DNA of 64,000 nt from Phytophthora sp. 'mugwort' (taxonomy: Eukaryota; Oomycota; Peronosporomycetes; Peronosporales; Peronosporaceae), in contig JAUCEF010000001.1 in assembly GCA_033558025.1 (NCBI GenBank), forward strand, positions 1,426,001 to 1,490,000. The letters are read 5' to 3'. This document shows positions 43,519-54,329 of this stretch, piece after piece. A program made the position numbers and the translations under genes. Below the pieces are notes generated by a model. The model saw nothing but the letters and a program-made list of their open reading frames with translations, ran no database searches and was not told the DNA's origin. Position 1 is the stretch's first letter. The number at the start of each line of letters is the position of its first letter.

Positions 43519-43677
43519 TGCCTTAAATAAATGCCTTAAAAAATATTCCGTTTTCCTGGAGGTTGTCATGCACCTTGAACGCCTACTTTGATCGACTTTT
43601 CGTCACAAACAGCTCCATTTCTGCATTACGGTACTTCCCACCGTTGTCACTCCGTATCATCTTGAGTTTGCAATTTG
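43519..43677 (-). pseudogene. Copia integrase fragment (left part of split element)
   Basis: Minus-strand translation reads CKLKMIRSDNGGKYRNAEME, then an in-frame stop, then HDNLQENGIFFKAF. RSDNGG is the second catalytic block of Copia integrases. The right side ends at TTTG (43674-43677), where the LINE-bearing segment begins. The left side ends at the array, where AAATGCCTTAAAT is repeated almost exactly in tandem. The rest of this element continues at 51029. Confidence 0.8.
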
Positions 43678-44025
43678 CCGGCTACCCACCAGTGCACATA
43701 GACAGGCCCATACCTGCTACTGCGCTTTCAAGCTTCGGTCCCTCCAGTCCCGTGTTGTCGTTTCTCCACCTCAGCCTAACTGTCGTGCTGTCGCCTCACC
43801 TGACTACCGGACCTCAAGACCCCGCCCTGCGCCGCGATACCACCACCACGCTAAGCCGTCGTGCTGCCGCCGCCGAAGAACTAAGTCGTCGCGAATCCCA
43901 ATCGAGCTGCTCCCTTGAAGCTGTTGCTGAGTTTGCGCCTGTGGCCCTAGGAGGTCAGAGGAGTGTGGCCTAGCCCTACCGTAAAGGGGGGAACGTGACA
44001 GCTGCGAGAGAGCAGCTGGAAGAAG

Positions 44026-46018
44026 AAATGCCCGAACTGTTCCGTCAGCCTTCGCAGTCCATCATCATGGCGGCTCCCCGTCGTGGCCAGACTTGACATG
44101 CTGAGTGGCGAAACAAAGCCCCACAGGTCGAGTTCTCGTTGCCCACCGATGCCACGCTCGCGTCAGCGGGAAAAGCCATGTTGGATCCCGAGCGCAACGC
44201 TGATGACAAGAAACGAGCTGCTCTACGTGGAGTTCCCCAAGCTCGTCTCGAGTGGGTTGACCTACTCCATGTGGATTCCTGCGCGAGACTGACCGCCACG
44301 TTCTCTGATACGGAGATCATGACCTCACTCGGATCGGATACGCAACCCGTCCATCTGGTCGGCCAACGTCAGCAATCTGCGCGATTTCAAGACCATCCGG
44401 AACGCTGGCATCAGCTTTGTATGCACTGATCAAGCTGTCGCATCCAACTTGGGTGGCCAGATGCTGTCGATCTGCGACCGAAACTATCGGGTTCAACCGT
44501 ACTCCAAGTACTCCAGCTGGTACTATATCGACTTGCAGCGCCTGCCTGACAAGGTCGATGACAGCGAGATCTACGACTGGTTCGCTGCACATGGGACACC
44601 ACCGGTGTTCATCTGCCCTAGTCGTACGATCCGCGGTCTGAAGCCGCGCAGCCGCTGAGTGTACTTCAATCACAAGTTCCCGCCCGAGTCGCTGATGCTT
44701 ACGCCAACGATGCCGTTGCGAGAAATCCAGTTCGGTGACTATGGATACGCGGTGGTCAATCATCGCATCCGTGCGTTCAACCACGGCACGCCACCCTTCC
44801 TGAAGGCGATGCACGAGAAACGCAAGGCTCACCCATCAGCATCTAAGTCGGTCGACCATGCGGCACATCAGGCTTCCTCGAAGCCTACTGTTGCCACGAG
44901 CGCCGAAGCCAATGGCACGCCTATGGAAACGTCGGACGCCGAGTACGAGCCATCTGACCTAATGGCTCAGAAGTGAGTGACTCGGAAGCCAGTTCAGGCA
45001 GCGCCATGGAAGGTGTTGAAGGAGAACTGTTGAGACGGGATCACAGTCCAGCCCAATCTGGCCGTCGGACGAAGAACCTCCAAATTTTCCCATTAGCTCG
45101 ATCAAGCGAACGGACCGGGAAACGGCGCGTAACTTGCGCGCCAAGCAACTTGTCTTTGGCAAGATGTCCGCTCCCACGGCCAAGACAAGGGAACTACCCC
45201 CGTCCCAGACTGGCTATCCAGTACTGGCATCCACGAACCAGTATGAGTGGCTGAGTGAGGGAGATGGTGGCAATGCCCAACCTGATCAGGATATGACTCT
45301 CTGGGACTGTACTCAGATCCCGCCCTCCCCGGTTGCCTCGTATGTCAAGCTGTTCAAGCCTGCCGAAACGATACTCAACACCACTGCGATCAAGTACCCT
45401 GCAGAGATGATCACCCTCAATGACCTCTGCGACGTCATAGAATCGTATCTGACGGAGTTCTCGAACACTCAGATGTCGATAGCAGCTTGTACGGGATCCA
45501 AGTTAAGCCTAGTGTCCATCGCTTTTTATTGGACACCTCGGCTCCCGGTAACTATCAGCATCTTCGAAAGCAAGACGTTTGGCCACGCAGTACTCCGAAT
45601 GATCTCCACGAAGCTCAACCCCTCGGCGAAGGACTACTCGCTCAAGAACAAGTTGGCCGAGCTCTTCCCGGACGCCGACGACCTAAGCCCAGAAGTCGCG
45701 CTGCAGAGCCTTTGCTCTACCCCAAACGAGTTCTGGCTTCAAAAGCGACTGGCCGAGTTTGATCTTGCGTTGCAAGTGATTGCTCCAAGCATCTATATGG
45801 ATCCGGTCAAGGTCTGCGCTCTAATCCAAGAAGAAGCTACTACGCTGCAACATCCGATGTGGCACCTCTGGGACGATCGCACCCTAGGGGTACTGGTAAC
45901 CTCGCCGTTGGCAACTCGACTCCTTGATGGCCCGTTGCCGGACCACTTACGCCAATGCATCGTTGATCTCCAACAAGCGGCTTCGACAGTAGCCAACTCG
46001 GGTAGCCCTTCTCTCTAA
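44026..46018 (+). pseudogene. LINE ORF1-like region, broken
   Basis: The pieces lie in several frames. One reads DATLASAGKAMLDPERN near 44140. The next reads RNAGISFVCTDQAVASNLGG and continues to a stop at 44656-44658. A further frame (to 44976) ends in ESDAEYEPSDL-like acidic sequence. A clean 294-codon frame then runs 45134-46018 (from the track start) with YVKLFKPAETILN and HLWDDRTLGVLVT. No nucleic-acid-binding motif is recognised, but position and size fit the ORF1 of an L1-like element. Confidence 0.6.
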
Positions 46019-46061
46019 TGGGAATTGGGCCCTGAGAGGGTTCTCGCTAAACGCTAACGGC

Positions 46062-47021
46062 ATGAACCGGACCTCAAGGAGCTCGCTGCAGTACTTCTCT
46101 AAGACCTTTCACATGATCGGTCTTCAGGAGACGTTCTTCACCGGGCCCTTCAACTACCAGCGCTTGAAACAGATCTGGAGGCAAATCTCGCGGTTTAATT
46201 CCAGCTTTTGGTCGCAAGAACATATGACTACATACACAGGGCACGCTGATGTGTGCTTACTACTCATACCGACATGCCCTGTTCAAGATATCCAAGACGT
46301 TACCCTCCGTCATGTTAGCTCGGCTGATATGATGGATCGGTACTTACTACTACGCGGTACTCTGGACTTGAAAGAGACGTACATTCATGTGGTGTATGCC
46401 CCCGTTAAAGGCCAGAAGCGGCCAACCTTCTTTAAGAACCTTCCAAGAGACTTCGACGATGATGTGCTGCACATTGTCATGGGCGACTTCAACACGGTGA
46501 TGTCAAGCCAACTGGACCAAGCCAACCACACCGACCGGAATCGGTCGCGGGGACGAACCGAGCTGCTGGACTGGATGCAAGCTATCAACGTTGTGGATGC
46601 ATGGTGCCTGGAACATCCGACGCTCGTCGAGTTCACCATCCCCAATTCCAGCTCAAGGTTAGACTACGTGATGCTAAGCTCCCAGCTCTTCCACTCGGCC
46701 ATGCAGGGCATTCTGCACGACTTTCGCAATCGCTCCAATATGGGTGACCACTGCGGCATCGACTTTCGACTCGGATCTGCTGTCTTTCGGCCGGCTAAGA
46801 GACCCCCCTGGCGCTGCCCAGAATGGGTCATCCAGCCTCCTGAAGCGGAACAGTATCTCCAAGAATCGCTGATCAAGTTGGCAAACATGCTCCATGCACC
46901 AACGGACTTCCAGTACAATCCGGGCTGCCTACTCGACGAGCAGAAGCGTCGCGACAACATCTTCCTGCACGAGTTATTCGAATCCCGGATCGAAGAAGAA
47001 GTTTGCCTCCGACCTCCATGA
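46062..47021 (+). pseudogene. LINE endonuclease domain (EEP family)
   Basis: The frame starts MNRTSRSSLQYFS, with the upstream reading SLNANG matching the usual start of such domains. Motifs in order are MIGLQE, HVVYAP, IVMGDFNTV, SRLDYVMLS and NMGDHCGID, the metal-binding and catalytic set of exonuclease-endonuclease-phosphatase LINE endonucleases. The frame ends at 47021, where homology shifts to another frame and leads into the reverse transcriptase. Confidence 0.85.
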
Positions 47022-49794
47022 TCCTGAGCGAGGTACCAAGTACTTCTTCCGACCGCCTCAGATCCTGCACAACACTCCGATTCCTGTCAATTCGCCGGAT
47101 GAGTTGGAAGTCATGTGCCAGGAGTTCAGCCAGTTTTGGTTTGGGATCTATCGTTCACCTTCAAGGGAGTTCCATCATGATAAGCCGAAATGGGATCGCA
47201 TCAAGCTGGCCCACATCCTTGAACACATGACCAAGCATCTGACGCCGAAGCAAGCCGCCTATCTTGATAGTCCACTCATAGCAAATGACTTCTACTGGGC
47301 TATTAAGCATACGTCGTCGGGGAAGGCACCAGGACCCGATGGGTTACCCCTGGCCTATTACCTAACTGATGTGCCGCTTTGGACCCGTATCCTGGAGATT
47401 GTCTACGCGGCTCAACTGGAGAAAGGCAGGATGTCCAAGTTCCAGCGTCGCGGCCACGTCTGCTTGCTATACAAGAAGGGAGACCGTAAAGAGCCTGGGA
47501 ACGACAGACCCATTACCCTCCTCAACGTCGATGTCAAGCTGGGCCGCAAGAAAATGGCATACCGTCTGGGAACTGTCTTAGATAGTCTCCTATTCTCTGA
47601 CCAGTATGGCTTCGTGCCTGGGCGCGATATTCGTCATGCTCACCTGCGGCTTCAAGTACTCATGAAAGTGTATGAAGACGATGACGCGGTGGCTGGTGCT
47701 ATCTTGATTGACGTTGCCAAGGCCTTTGACAGCGTGGTGTGGGATGCCCTTGACATGATCCTCGAGCACTTCCGCTTCGGCGAAGTGTTTCGTCGCTGGG
47801 TACGCGTGATGTTTCCTGGGACTTTGGTGGCGCTACTATTCAACGGTAGCCCACTTTCACCCTTTGAATTAGGGAGAGGTGTGCGGCAAGGAGACCCTCT
47901 CTCCCCGGGTCTGTTCGTGCTTTACGCGGAACCTTTGCTGAACTTGATTCGCGCCAAGATGAAGGATGCTGGACTTCGGTGTGGAGACTCTTCGGTAGTC
48001 CATACAGTTATCAGCTTTGCTGATGACTGCACTGGACTACTGAGGGACCTGCGGGATACTCAGCGTCTACTGGACTTGGTGTATCTCTTAGGCATCGGGC
48101 ATGGAGCTGAACAAGAACAAGACCGTGGTGCTGCCGTTCCACCCCTGGAACAGTGAAACCGACAGCATCCGTGAGGCACTACAACAATTGGGACTAAAGG
48201 TTGATGGGAACAACGACTCGGCCAAACTGCTTGGTATATACTACAGGCCCAAGCTCACAGATGCGGCACGGCTACAGCACATATTGGCGGACATGCAGAC
48301 AAGGTGTTCTCTGTGAAAGTACCGGGCACGCACTCTGCGAGGACAAGTGGTCATCCTACAACAGATCATCTTGCCTGTTCTCTGGTACACGGCCAGTGTC
48401 TGCTACATACCCGAAACTGGTTTCCAAGACCAAGTCCAGGACATGATAGTACGGCTCATGGCCCAGTCTTCTACGTCGAACATCGTGCCCCGAACTTGGT
48501 GGACGTTGCCCATGCACACGGGAGGCCTCGGCTTAACGCCTGTGAAAACGATGATCGAGGGACTCCAACTACACATGCTCTGCAAGCTGCTCATGGCCGT
48601 ACGCCAGTCACCGGATGATGTACCCTCATGGGCCGCCCCAGTCATTGCGCTGTTTGACTCCGTGATGAAACCTTGGGGACCCGACTTGACATCCTGTACG
48701 CGCCGGTCTGGAACAGCCCTCATCATGTGGTGTCTCGACGGCTAAGACGATGGAGACCGCTTGGTTTGTATTGGCACCATGTTCTCTTCCTTTGGAACAC
48801 CAAACAGCGCCCCAAGATCACTCGCAACATGACCAAGTTTGATAAGTTGACAATGCCGCTGCTGGACAATGTGGATATCACGACTGCAACCAAGACGCCC
48901 AAGACCCTGCGAGCCGCAAACCTGGGGATTGTCCAAGACCTTATTCGCTTAAAGGTTTATCGGATATCTGACTTGTTTGAGCTTAGTGGATACCCGCATC
49001 AAGCCGCCAAGCTATCCCAAGTCATCCGTGAGTATGGCCAGCCTGGGCGTGCTAACAGCGTGAGCTTCTGCGGTTCTTTCTTAACTAAGACTGACTCGCT
49101 GTTACGACCTTTGGCCAACATGCCCATTGGTCCCCGCCCCAAGCCACGCTACGGCTGCGCCCTCCATACTTGGAGCTTCAATGGTTATAAAGTCGCTGAT
49201 CTCACGGTGTCGCTAATATGCAAGCTCCTGGTTCAGTACAAGGTACCCGGCCTGCCAACGACTGCACTTGGCCTTGAACAAGCGCCTCCCGCAAATGTAT
49301 GGGACAGGGGCCTAAAGATGAACAAGCACGTACTATCAGTGAACGCGGACTTGCTGTACAGACTTCAGCACAACGCACTTTGGGTGGGCTTTAGGCTGCA
49401 GCACGTGCAAGGCGCTATGACTCGCTGCCATCATGGGTGTGGAGTCATTGAAACCGTCTCCCATCTCTTTTACTATTGTGACTTTGCGGCAGCCGTATGG
49501 GCGGAATGGCTTGAGGTGTTCCAGCAGTGGTTTGAGTATCCCTTTGAGTGGGCAACTGTGGTCTACTTCGCGGACATCATGCCTACGCCCCGAGACAAAA
49601 AGGACTTTGGTTACAGCCTCTTTGCGGTCTTCCACATAGTGAGAGTTGTGGTACTTCGCTGCCTATGGACGCACCGGAATGACATCCGCTTCCACGAGTA
49701 TGAACCAAGTCTCATCGGCGTCAAGGCTCGGGTGCACGCCCTGATTGACCTTCATGTTGCTGCTTTATGGCAGGCAACCCAGGGGCAAGCATAA
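46970..49794 (+). pseudogene. LINE reverse transcriptase and C-terminal zinc region, frameshifted
   Basis: The first frame (to 48156) carries GKAPGPDGLPLAYYL, LLYKKGDRKEPGNDRPITLL, AFDSVVWDAL, GVRQGDPLSPGLFVLYAEPL and the catalytic ISFADDCTGLL, covering all reverse-transcriptase blocks. The thumb continues in a second frame (MELNKNKTVVLPFHPW, 48101-48316) and a third (48347-48745). A fourth (48673-49794) ends in a zf-RVT-like region with CHHGCGVIETVSHLFYYC. At least three shifts make it inactive. Confidence 0.87.
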
Positions 49795-49796
49795 GA

Positions 49797-49844
49797 CAGT
49801 CCTCGCAGGTGAGTAGGCAACTACACACCTTATTGCGAGGACTG
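49797..49844. repeat. 11-bp inverted repeat after the LINE stop codon
   Basis: CAGTCCTCGCA at 49797-49807 is inverted exactly at 49834-49844, with a 26-bp loop. It lies within a few bases of the end of the last LINE frame, so it could be a 3' UTR hairpin. Confidence 0.7.
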
Positions 49845-49873
49845 CCTGTGTCGGCACCCTTCGACGCCAATGG

Positions 49874-50070
49874 CCCAAGCGACCACGAGGCGGAAGCCCG
49901 TCAGTGGAACTCCTTACTCGCGGACATGTTGAACCACGACAGGGAAGAGACGTCCGGAGCGTTGCCACCCTTCACGACTGCAGATCCAAGCGATCGCGGG
50001 GTGGAAACCCGTCAATGGGGCTCCTTTCCCGCGGCCACGTTGAACCGCAGCCGGGAAGAGACGCCTGTGG
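49874..50070. repeat. Two diverged direct repeats, 112-bp period, in the LINE 3' part
   Basis: A segment of about 82 bp beginning CCAAGCGA (49874) recurs at 49986. Both contain GGAA(G/A)CCCGTCA and end near GGAAGAGACG. They are about 80 percent alike by eye. Minisatellite-like repeats in 3' UTRs are common in LINEs. Confidence 0.6.
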
Positions 50071-50081
50071 CCCGAAGGTAA

Positions 50082-51028
50082 GGGCACAAGCTCAAGGCTT
50101 CATCCTGATGTCTTTACAATCCGCCGCCGGCGTGCTCGGCCTTTACTGGCTTCAGTCTCCACCACTTTCACGCCCATACGCCAAGTTCCCGGCTCCATTT
50201 GCCGATCGCTTAGCGGGCATTGCCTTATGTCTGCTGTACCCGAAGGCGGTGTGGATTTTTGAACCCAGGCGGGGCCCCACGTTAGCGGACAGGCGGGCGA
50301 AGAATGCGACACGCTACAGACGCTTACGCGTGTTATGGCATGCACGACATCACTAGACTACGCTTTGTATCGAGGTCTAGCGCGGCGCCACACTCCCGAG
50401 CCGCGCGTACTACCAGGCCTACAAGCCCATGAGATGACGACTGGGAGGCTTTGCCCCTCTAAGCCACGACCTGCATCTCTCCTACTGATGTGCCCGGTCA
50501 AGCAATCTCAAGAACTACCGGGTCTAACCGTGCTTCCAGGCCTACATCCCATGAGACGGCGCCCAGTAGCCCCCAAGACCACCAGTCCAGGCACAAGCCC
50601 AGATATCCCAACCTTCGCGGCCAACCCCCAACCATCGTCCGAAAGGTCTGGTCGGCCCGGGGATTGAACCCTGCCGCTTCCGTCCGACACTGGATGCTTA
50701 AGCAGCTGAGCTATCTGAGCTCACTAGAAGTAGGTGGCTCACCACCACCTGGTTCATCGGGTTATACTTGTTTTTTTGTATAGACCCCATCGGAAAGGAC
50801 CTGCAAAGGTCCAACCTGGCCCAGAGACGTCTCGGGACGTCCACCAGTTTCCTCCTGGACACTAAAATGGGTCTTTCAGGGTACCCACTTTCGAGGAAAT
50901 GGACCTTTTTGGACACCAATTGGATACTTCGTACCCATTTTTTGGGGTCCACATGACCCAAATCGATCTCAAATAGCCAAGTAGAGTAGCTAAGTAGGTT
51001 GCTTACTAGCCTTAAAGTATAATGTATT
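50082..51028. other. LINE 3' part without recognised genes
   Basis: No domain is seen. The stretch holds a tRNA-like segment (50654-50728) and a T-rich tract near 50768. The last 250 bp have repeated GGACCT/AGGTCC and GGGTACCC-type words. There is no poly-A tail before the TTTG at 51029. Whether all of this belongs to one LINE, or includes older inserts, cannot be decided. Confidence 0.4.
50654..50728 (-). repeat. tRNA-like (SINE-head) segment
   Basis: On the minus strand an A-box-like TAGCTCAGCTGCTTAAG is followed 40 nt later by the B box GGGTTCAATCCCC. The acceptor ends do not pair and the T stem has a mismatch, so it is not a functional tRNA. A tRNA-derived SINE or tRNA pseudogene embedded in the LINE 3' part fits best. 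Confidence 0.55.
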
Positions 51029-52370
51029 TTTGTTAACTCCGTAGCAACCTTGATCTTCAACCCGGAGGTCTTCATATCCTTGTAAAACTTCGTGAACGCG
51101 TCCGGTACTTCACGCTTCTTGCGCAACGGGTAGATAGTGACGTAGCGGCTTTTCATCAGGATAAATGTCACTATGTACTTGAAGCCAGACTTTTGACTCA
51201 GGAGTGATGGGTCCAAGAACATCGGAACACACCATGCTGTCTGTGCGTCTACTCTCTCTTGCTTCCAGCTCGTCCTTGCTGGAATTGAGCGTCTTTCGCA
51301 CTTGCTTTGCGGTTGCGCACACTCCGCAAACTGTCCCGAGTTCAGCCTGCGTCGCACTGAGCCGCCCATCCTTGACCATTGTGTTCAGTGTATTGAACGA
51401 CACATTTCCGAGTCGCCTATGCCAGAATTCGATGTCATCTTCACTCCTCGCTCGCTTCCGTGTTGGGGTACATGAGCTTTCCTCGCTTTCGCCCAATAGC
51501 CACCACTTGATTATCGCGTTTCACAGCACACTTCTCGCTGTCCATAGTCACAGTCATTCCGCGTGCTGTCGCAGCAGTCAGTGAGAACAGGTTCTTGCTC
51601 AAATCCTGAACATGAAGCGCATTCTCCAGCCTAGCGTTGATCCACGAATGGCCAGTCCACACTCACAGAGTCACCGTTCCAAAACCGATAATCTTCAACC
51701 CCGCGCTGCTCTTGGCACTCAAAACGCTACGACTGTTCTGCACCGCTGTGTATTCGATGAATGCAACACGGGACTTGCACATATGGGATGAAGATCCACT
51801 GTTCATCTCCCAGTTCTCACTTGCAAAATACTCAGTCGCTTTAAACTCGACGTTGGATTTGCGTTGAACTAATCCGCGCGATGTCGAATCCGACGGACCC
51901 TCCCTCGCGAAGTGACCCTCTTGCCGCAATTGAAACAAGCACCAGTCGTACCATTCTTACGTCCGCCGCGCTGATTCTTCTTCTTGTTCTGCTGCTTCTC
52001 ATTGCCCTTACCGGCAAGAAGCGCAGACGCTGCTCAATGTGTTTCGAGTCTTTCTGACGCAGTTTTTCTACGATCAGCTTGCTCACGAGGTCCACCAAGT
52101 TAAACGTTGTCGTCGACATGCGAAACGCTTGCACAAAGCTCTCATAGCTTGCAGGTAGACTCCGCAGTATCGTCGCGCAGACGTCTTCCTCACTTGGCTC
52201 GCAGTTTGCGTTCCTCATCTTCAGCACCAGCGTCTCAGTCACGTTGCCTTCATGGAGACTCCCCACCACAACCCTTTAACATCAGATACAGCTTCATCTT
52301 GTAGTTTAACGGCGCGTAGTTGGCCCCATCGAAGGCGTCGACCTTGAACTTGGAGTCGTCTAAACTTATA
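51029..52370 (-). pseudogene. Copia gag-protease-integrase (right part of split element)
   Basis: Read on the minus strand from right to left, the gag start FKVDAFDGANYAPLNYKMKL is near 52340. Gag frame 52269-51841 (CEPSEEDVCATILRSLPASY) follows, then a CFNCG zinc-knuckle remnant near 51935. The protease reads NSGSSSHMCK (51780), with Asp replaced by Asn in the usual DSG motif. The pre-integrase reads FWHRRLGNVSFNTL (about 51420), and the integrase start runs from SDVLGPITPESK to TSGLKIKVATELT. The frame is broken several times. The integrase breaks off at 51029 and resumes in the fragment at 43677. Confidence 0.82.
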
Positions 52371-52439
52371 ACCTAAATGTAGGAGAGGGAGAGCGTGTGG
52401 GGCGAGTCGATAAAGAGGGCTTCTTGGCGAGGTTGCAAA

Positions 52440-52745
52440 ACCAAAAATGAGTGGGATTGATATCGTTATTGTTTTATCTACCTTCCTAGCTTATTCCTTC
52501 TATTGTCTTCAGTTCCATGAGTTCTCTAATCCCATTAGGCATCCCATATGTAGGGTGGGAAGATACAAAACGTGAGGTCAGAGCGGGAATTGTACCAGTT
52601 ACCTGAAGACTCGCGTACAGAGACTTAACCAGCAGAGTTACATAAAGCATCAGGTCCAGAAGATCATGCATACCCAAATTCACGTCCACGCAAAACCACA
52701 CATGTGCAGCATATGCAAACCGCCACTGTCATGCAAGTCGCATCA
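52440..52745 (-). repeat. LTR-like sequence upstream of Copia gag, copy 1
   Basis: This segment aligns by eye with 53770-54064. Shared words include GGCATCCCATATGTA, GAGTTCTCTA, TGATATCGTTATTG/TGATGTCGTTATTG and GTCAGAGCGG. It precedes a Copia gag on the minus strand. The position suggests LTR/leader sequence. Termini could not be fixed. Confidence 0.5.
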
Positions 52746-52789
52746 TCTGACGACAGTTTCAACTTCATAGTCTGCTGAGCCCCTCAGTA

Positions 52790-53555
52790 CTCTTTGCTTA
52801 TTAATCTTTTATATACAGAAGAACTGCGACTCTGTCGCCCCGCCATTGAAACGTGCTTGTGAGGAGTCCGCTGCGCACTGCGTTTCAGTTCGAGCCTGCC
52901 GACGCTGAAACCTATACGCGAATGACGTTTGGCGAGACATTTGCTGAAACCCATACGCGAATGACGTTTGGCGAGGCACTTGTAGTTGTGTAACAACCAT
53001 AGGAGAAGTTGTCGTAGAGGTGCGCTGGCAAATACTGGACGCCGTTTCCAGGTCGTGTAGGCGGAGCCGTACTTGACGGAAATGTTCACTGCATCAATGG
53101 GCGTAAGAAAAGAACGAATACAAAGGGACACGGGTTGTATGCGATAGAACGCCTCGCCGGGAATAGCAACCTCGGCAGCGATGGCTGCCTGCGAAGTGAG
53201 ATCCGTTCTACGCGGCAGCTCGACACCACCACTTTGGACTCGTGCTGCTTTTGAGTACGTCGCCTTTTTGTTCCGCTGTAGTTGCCTCGGTAGCTGTGGT
53301 ATTTGCTGGTACCGGTGGTACATCACTCAAGTGTGTCTAGTGGTTGAGGTGTGCGTGCGTTAGTCATGTGGCTGTGAATGGTTTGTACGGGATATGTTGC
53401 GTATTACCTCTATAAATTAATACGACGAAATCGCTCGAATCGGGGGCTGCAGATAATGTTAGGGGTCGTCGATACAAGAAACGACCACAGAGCTTTTCCA
53501 GTCGAGAGAGTGTTTGTGTTATGTGTGATACGCGACATGTGGTTCTGTCGGGGAC
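52790..53555 (-). repeat. Diverged copy of the array unit (frame half, no tRNA)
   Basis: This inverted copy covers the unit from GACAGAACCACATGTCGCG past the 166-codon frame to the TATATAAA and ACTATGAAGTT. It is about 90 percent identical by eye. The frame stays open (53323 to 52784) although a 39-bp segment encoding KCLAKRHSRxGFS is duplicated. The tRNA side is lost at 53555, and the other side passes into LTR-like sequence. Confidence 0.85.
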
Positions 53556-53574
53556 AATCGCCTCGCCTTCACCG

Positions 53575-53695
53575 GAGACCGTATCCTACAATACCTTGGA
53601 TATTTGGTACATCTTCATTTTGTTCGCTCCGCAGCGTGTGATTTGAGCCATTGAAAGGCTCGACTCTAAACATGGTGTCCTTGCTTGGGCTCATA
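53575..53695 (-). pseudogene. Copia gag start fragment
   Basis: The minus strand reads TMFRVEPFNGSNHTLRSEQN, matching the beginning of Copia gag next to LTR-like copy 2. It ends abruptly where the diverged array-unit copy begins (53555-53575). Confidence 0.5.
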
Positions 53696-53769
53696 AGTAA
53701 AATAGAGTTGGTCGGGTCAAGGATTTGGAAGATGGCTTGAGGCCGAGATAAAAAAAGAAAGAGTGGTAT

Positions 53770-54064
53770 TGATGTCGTTATTGCTCTCAACCCCCTTCCT
53801 AACTTATTCCCTCTGTAAAATTGGCTACCATGAGTTCTCTATTCCCATAGGGCATCCCATATGTATATTGACAAGATGATAAAGTCGTGGTCAGAGCGGA
53901 ACTTGAACCCGTTACCTGCTGGATCGCGTATAGAAACGTAGAGCTACAAAAATCATCTGGTTCAGGAGTTCGTGCCTGTCCATACACAAATCCAGACACC
54001 TCACGTTAACCTACACATGCAAAACATATGCAAGCCGGCATTGCACGCAAGCCACACCACCTGT
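53770..54064 (-). repeat. LTR-like sequence, copy 2
   Basis: This is the homologue of copy 1 at 52440-52745, again followed on the minus strand by a gag start. A B-box-like GGGTTCAAGTTCC occurs on the minus strand near 53905-53917. At its upstream edge (54064) it passes directly into array-unit sequence. Confidence 0.5.
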
Positions 54065-54065
54065 C

Positions 54066-54290
54066 AACAAATAGCAGTAGCATCAAATAACAGCAGCAAT
54101 AAACAACAGCAAAAAACGAAGAATACCATAAACGAAATACAGCAAAAACGGACGAGCAGCAAAAACTATGTAACTGCAGCGACCGTGTAGAGCGGTAGTA
54201 CGCGCCGAGTGCCGCCTCACCGTGTAGCGCGTTTGAACTGGCGCTGAGAATCATACCACTAGACAACTAGGCCGCTAACCTATCCTCACA
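54066..54290 (+). repeat. Diverged copy of the array unit (CA-rich half plus tRNA relic)
   Basis: Words shared with the array include GAAATACAGCA, ACTGCAGCGACCGTGTAG and AGTACGCGCCGAG, then GAGAATCATACCACTAGA and GGCCGCTAACCTATCCTC. The segment between GAACTGGCG and GAGAATC is deleted, which removes the 3' half of the tRNA. Confidence 0.8.
54246..54273 (-). pseudogene. tRNA-Pro relic (nucleotides 1-28)
   Basis: Only the acceptor 5' strand, D arm and first bases of the anticodon stem remain, with one substitution (ACCACTAGG to ACAACTAGG). The anticodon loop, T arm and terminator are gone. Confidence 0.85.
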
Positions 54291-54329
54291 AGCGCACGCA
54301 GCGATCGTCCTCAATTTGAATGACTCACA

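Larger units (their letters stand above)
43678..51028 (+). mobile_element. Non-LTR retrotransposon (LINE) segment inserted in Copia integrase
   Basis: This 7351-bp segment is flanked by TTTG at 43674-43677 and 51029-51032. Deleting it with one TTTG rejoins the Copia integrase in the same frame, so its borders are precise. Inside, in plus-strand order, are a 5' part, an ORF1-like region (44026-46018), an apurinic-type endonuclease (46062-47021), a reverse transcriptase and a Cys/His tail (to 49794). A 1.2-kb 3' part follows without a poly-A tail. The domain order EN-RT-zinc knuckle is that of L1-like LINEs. The element is inactive because of several frameshifts and stops. Confidence 0.8.

Noticed and set aside
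50698..51369. 223-codon minus-strand frame
   Set aside because: It crosses the LINE/Copia junction at 51029: the first part is Copia integrase and the rest is LINE 3' sequence read by chance.
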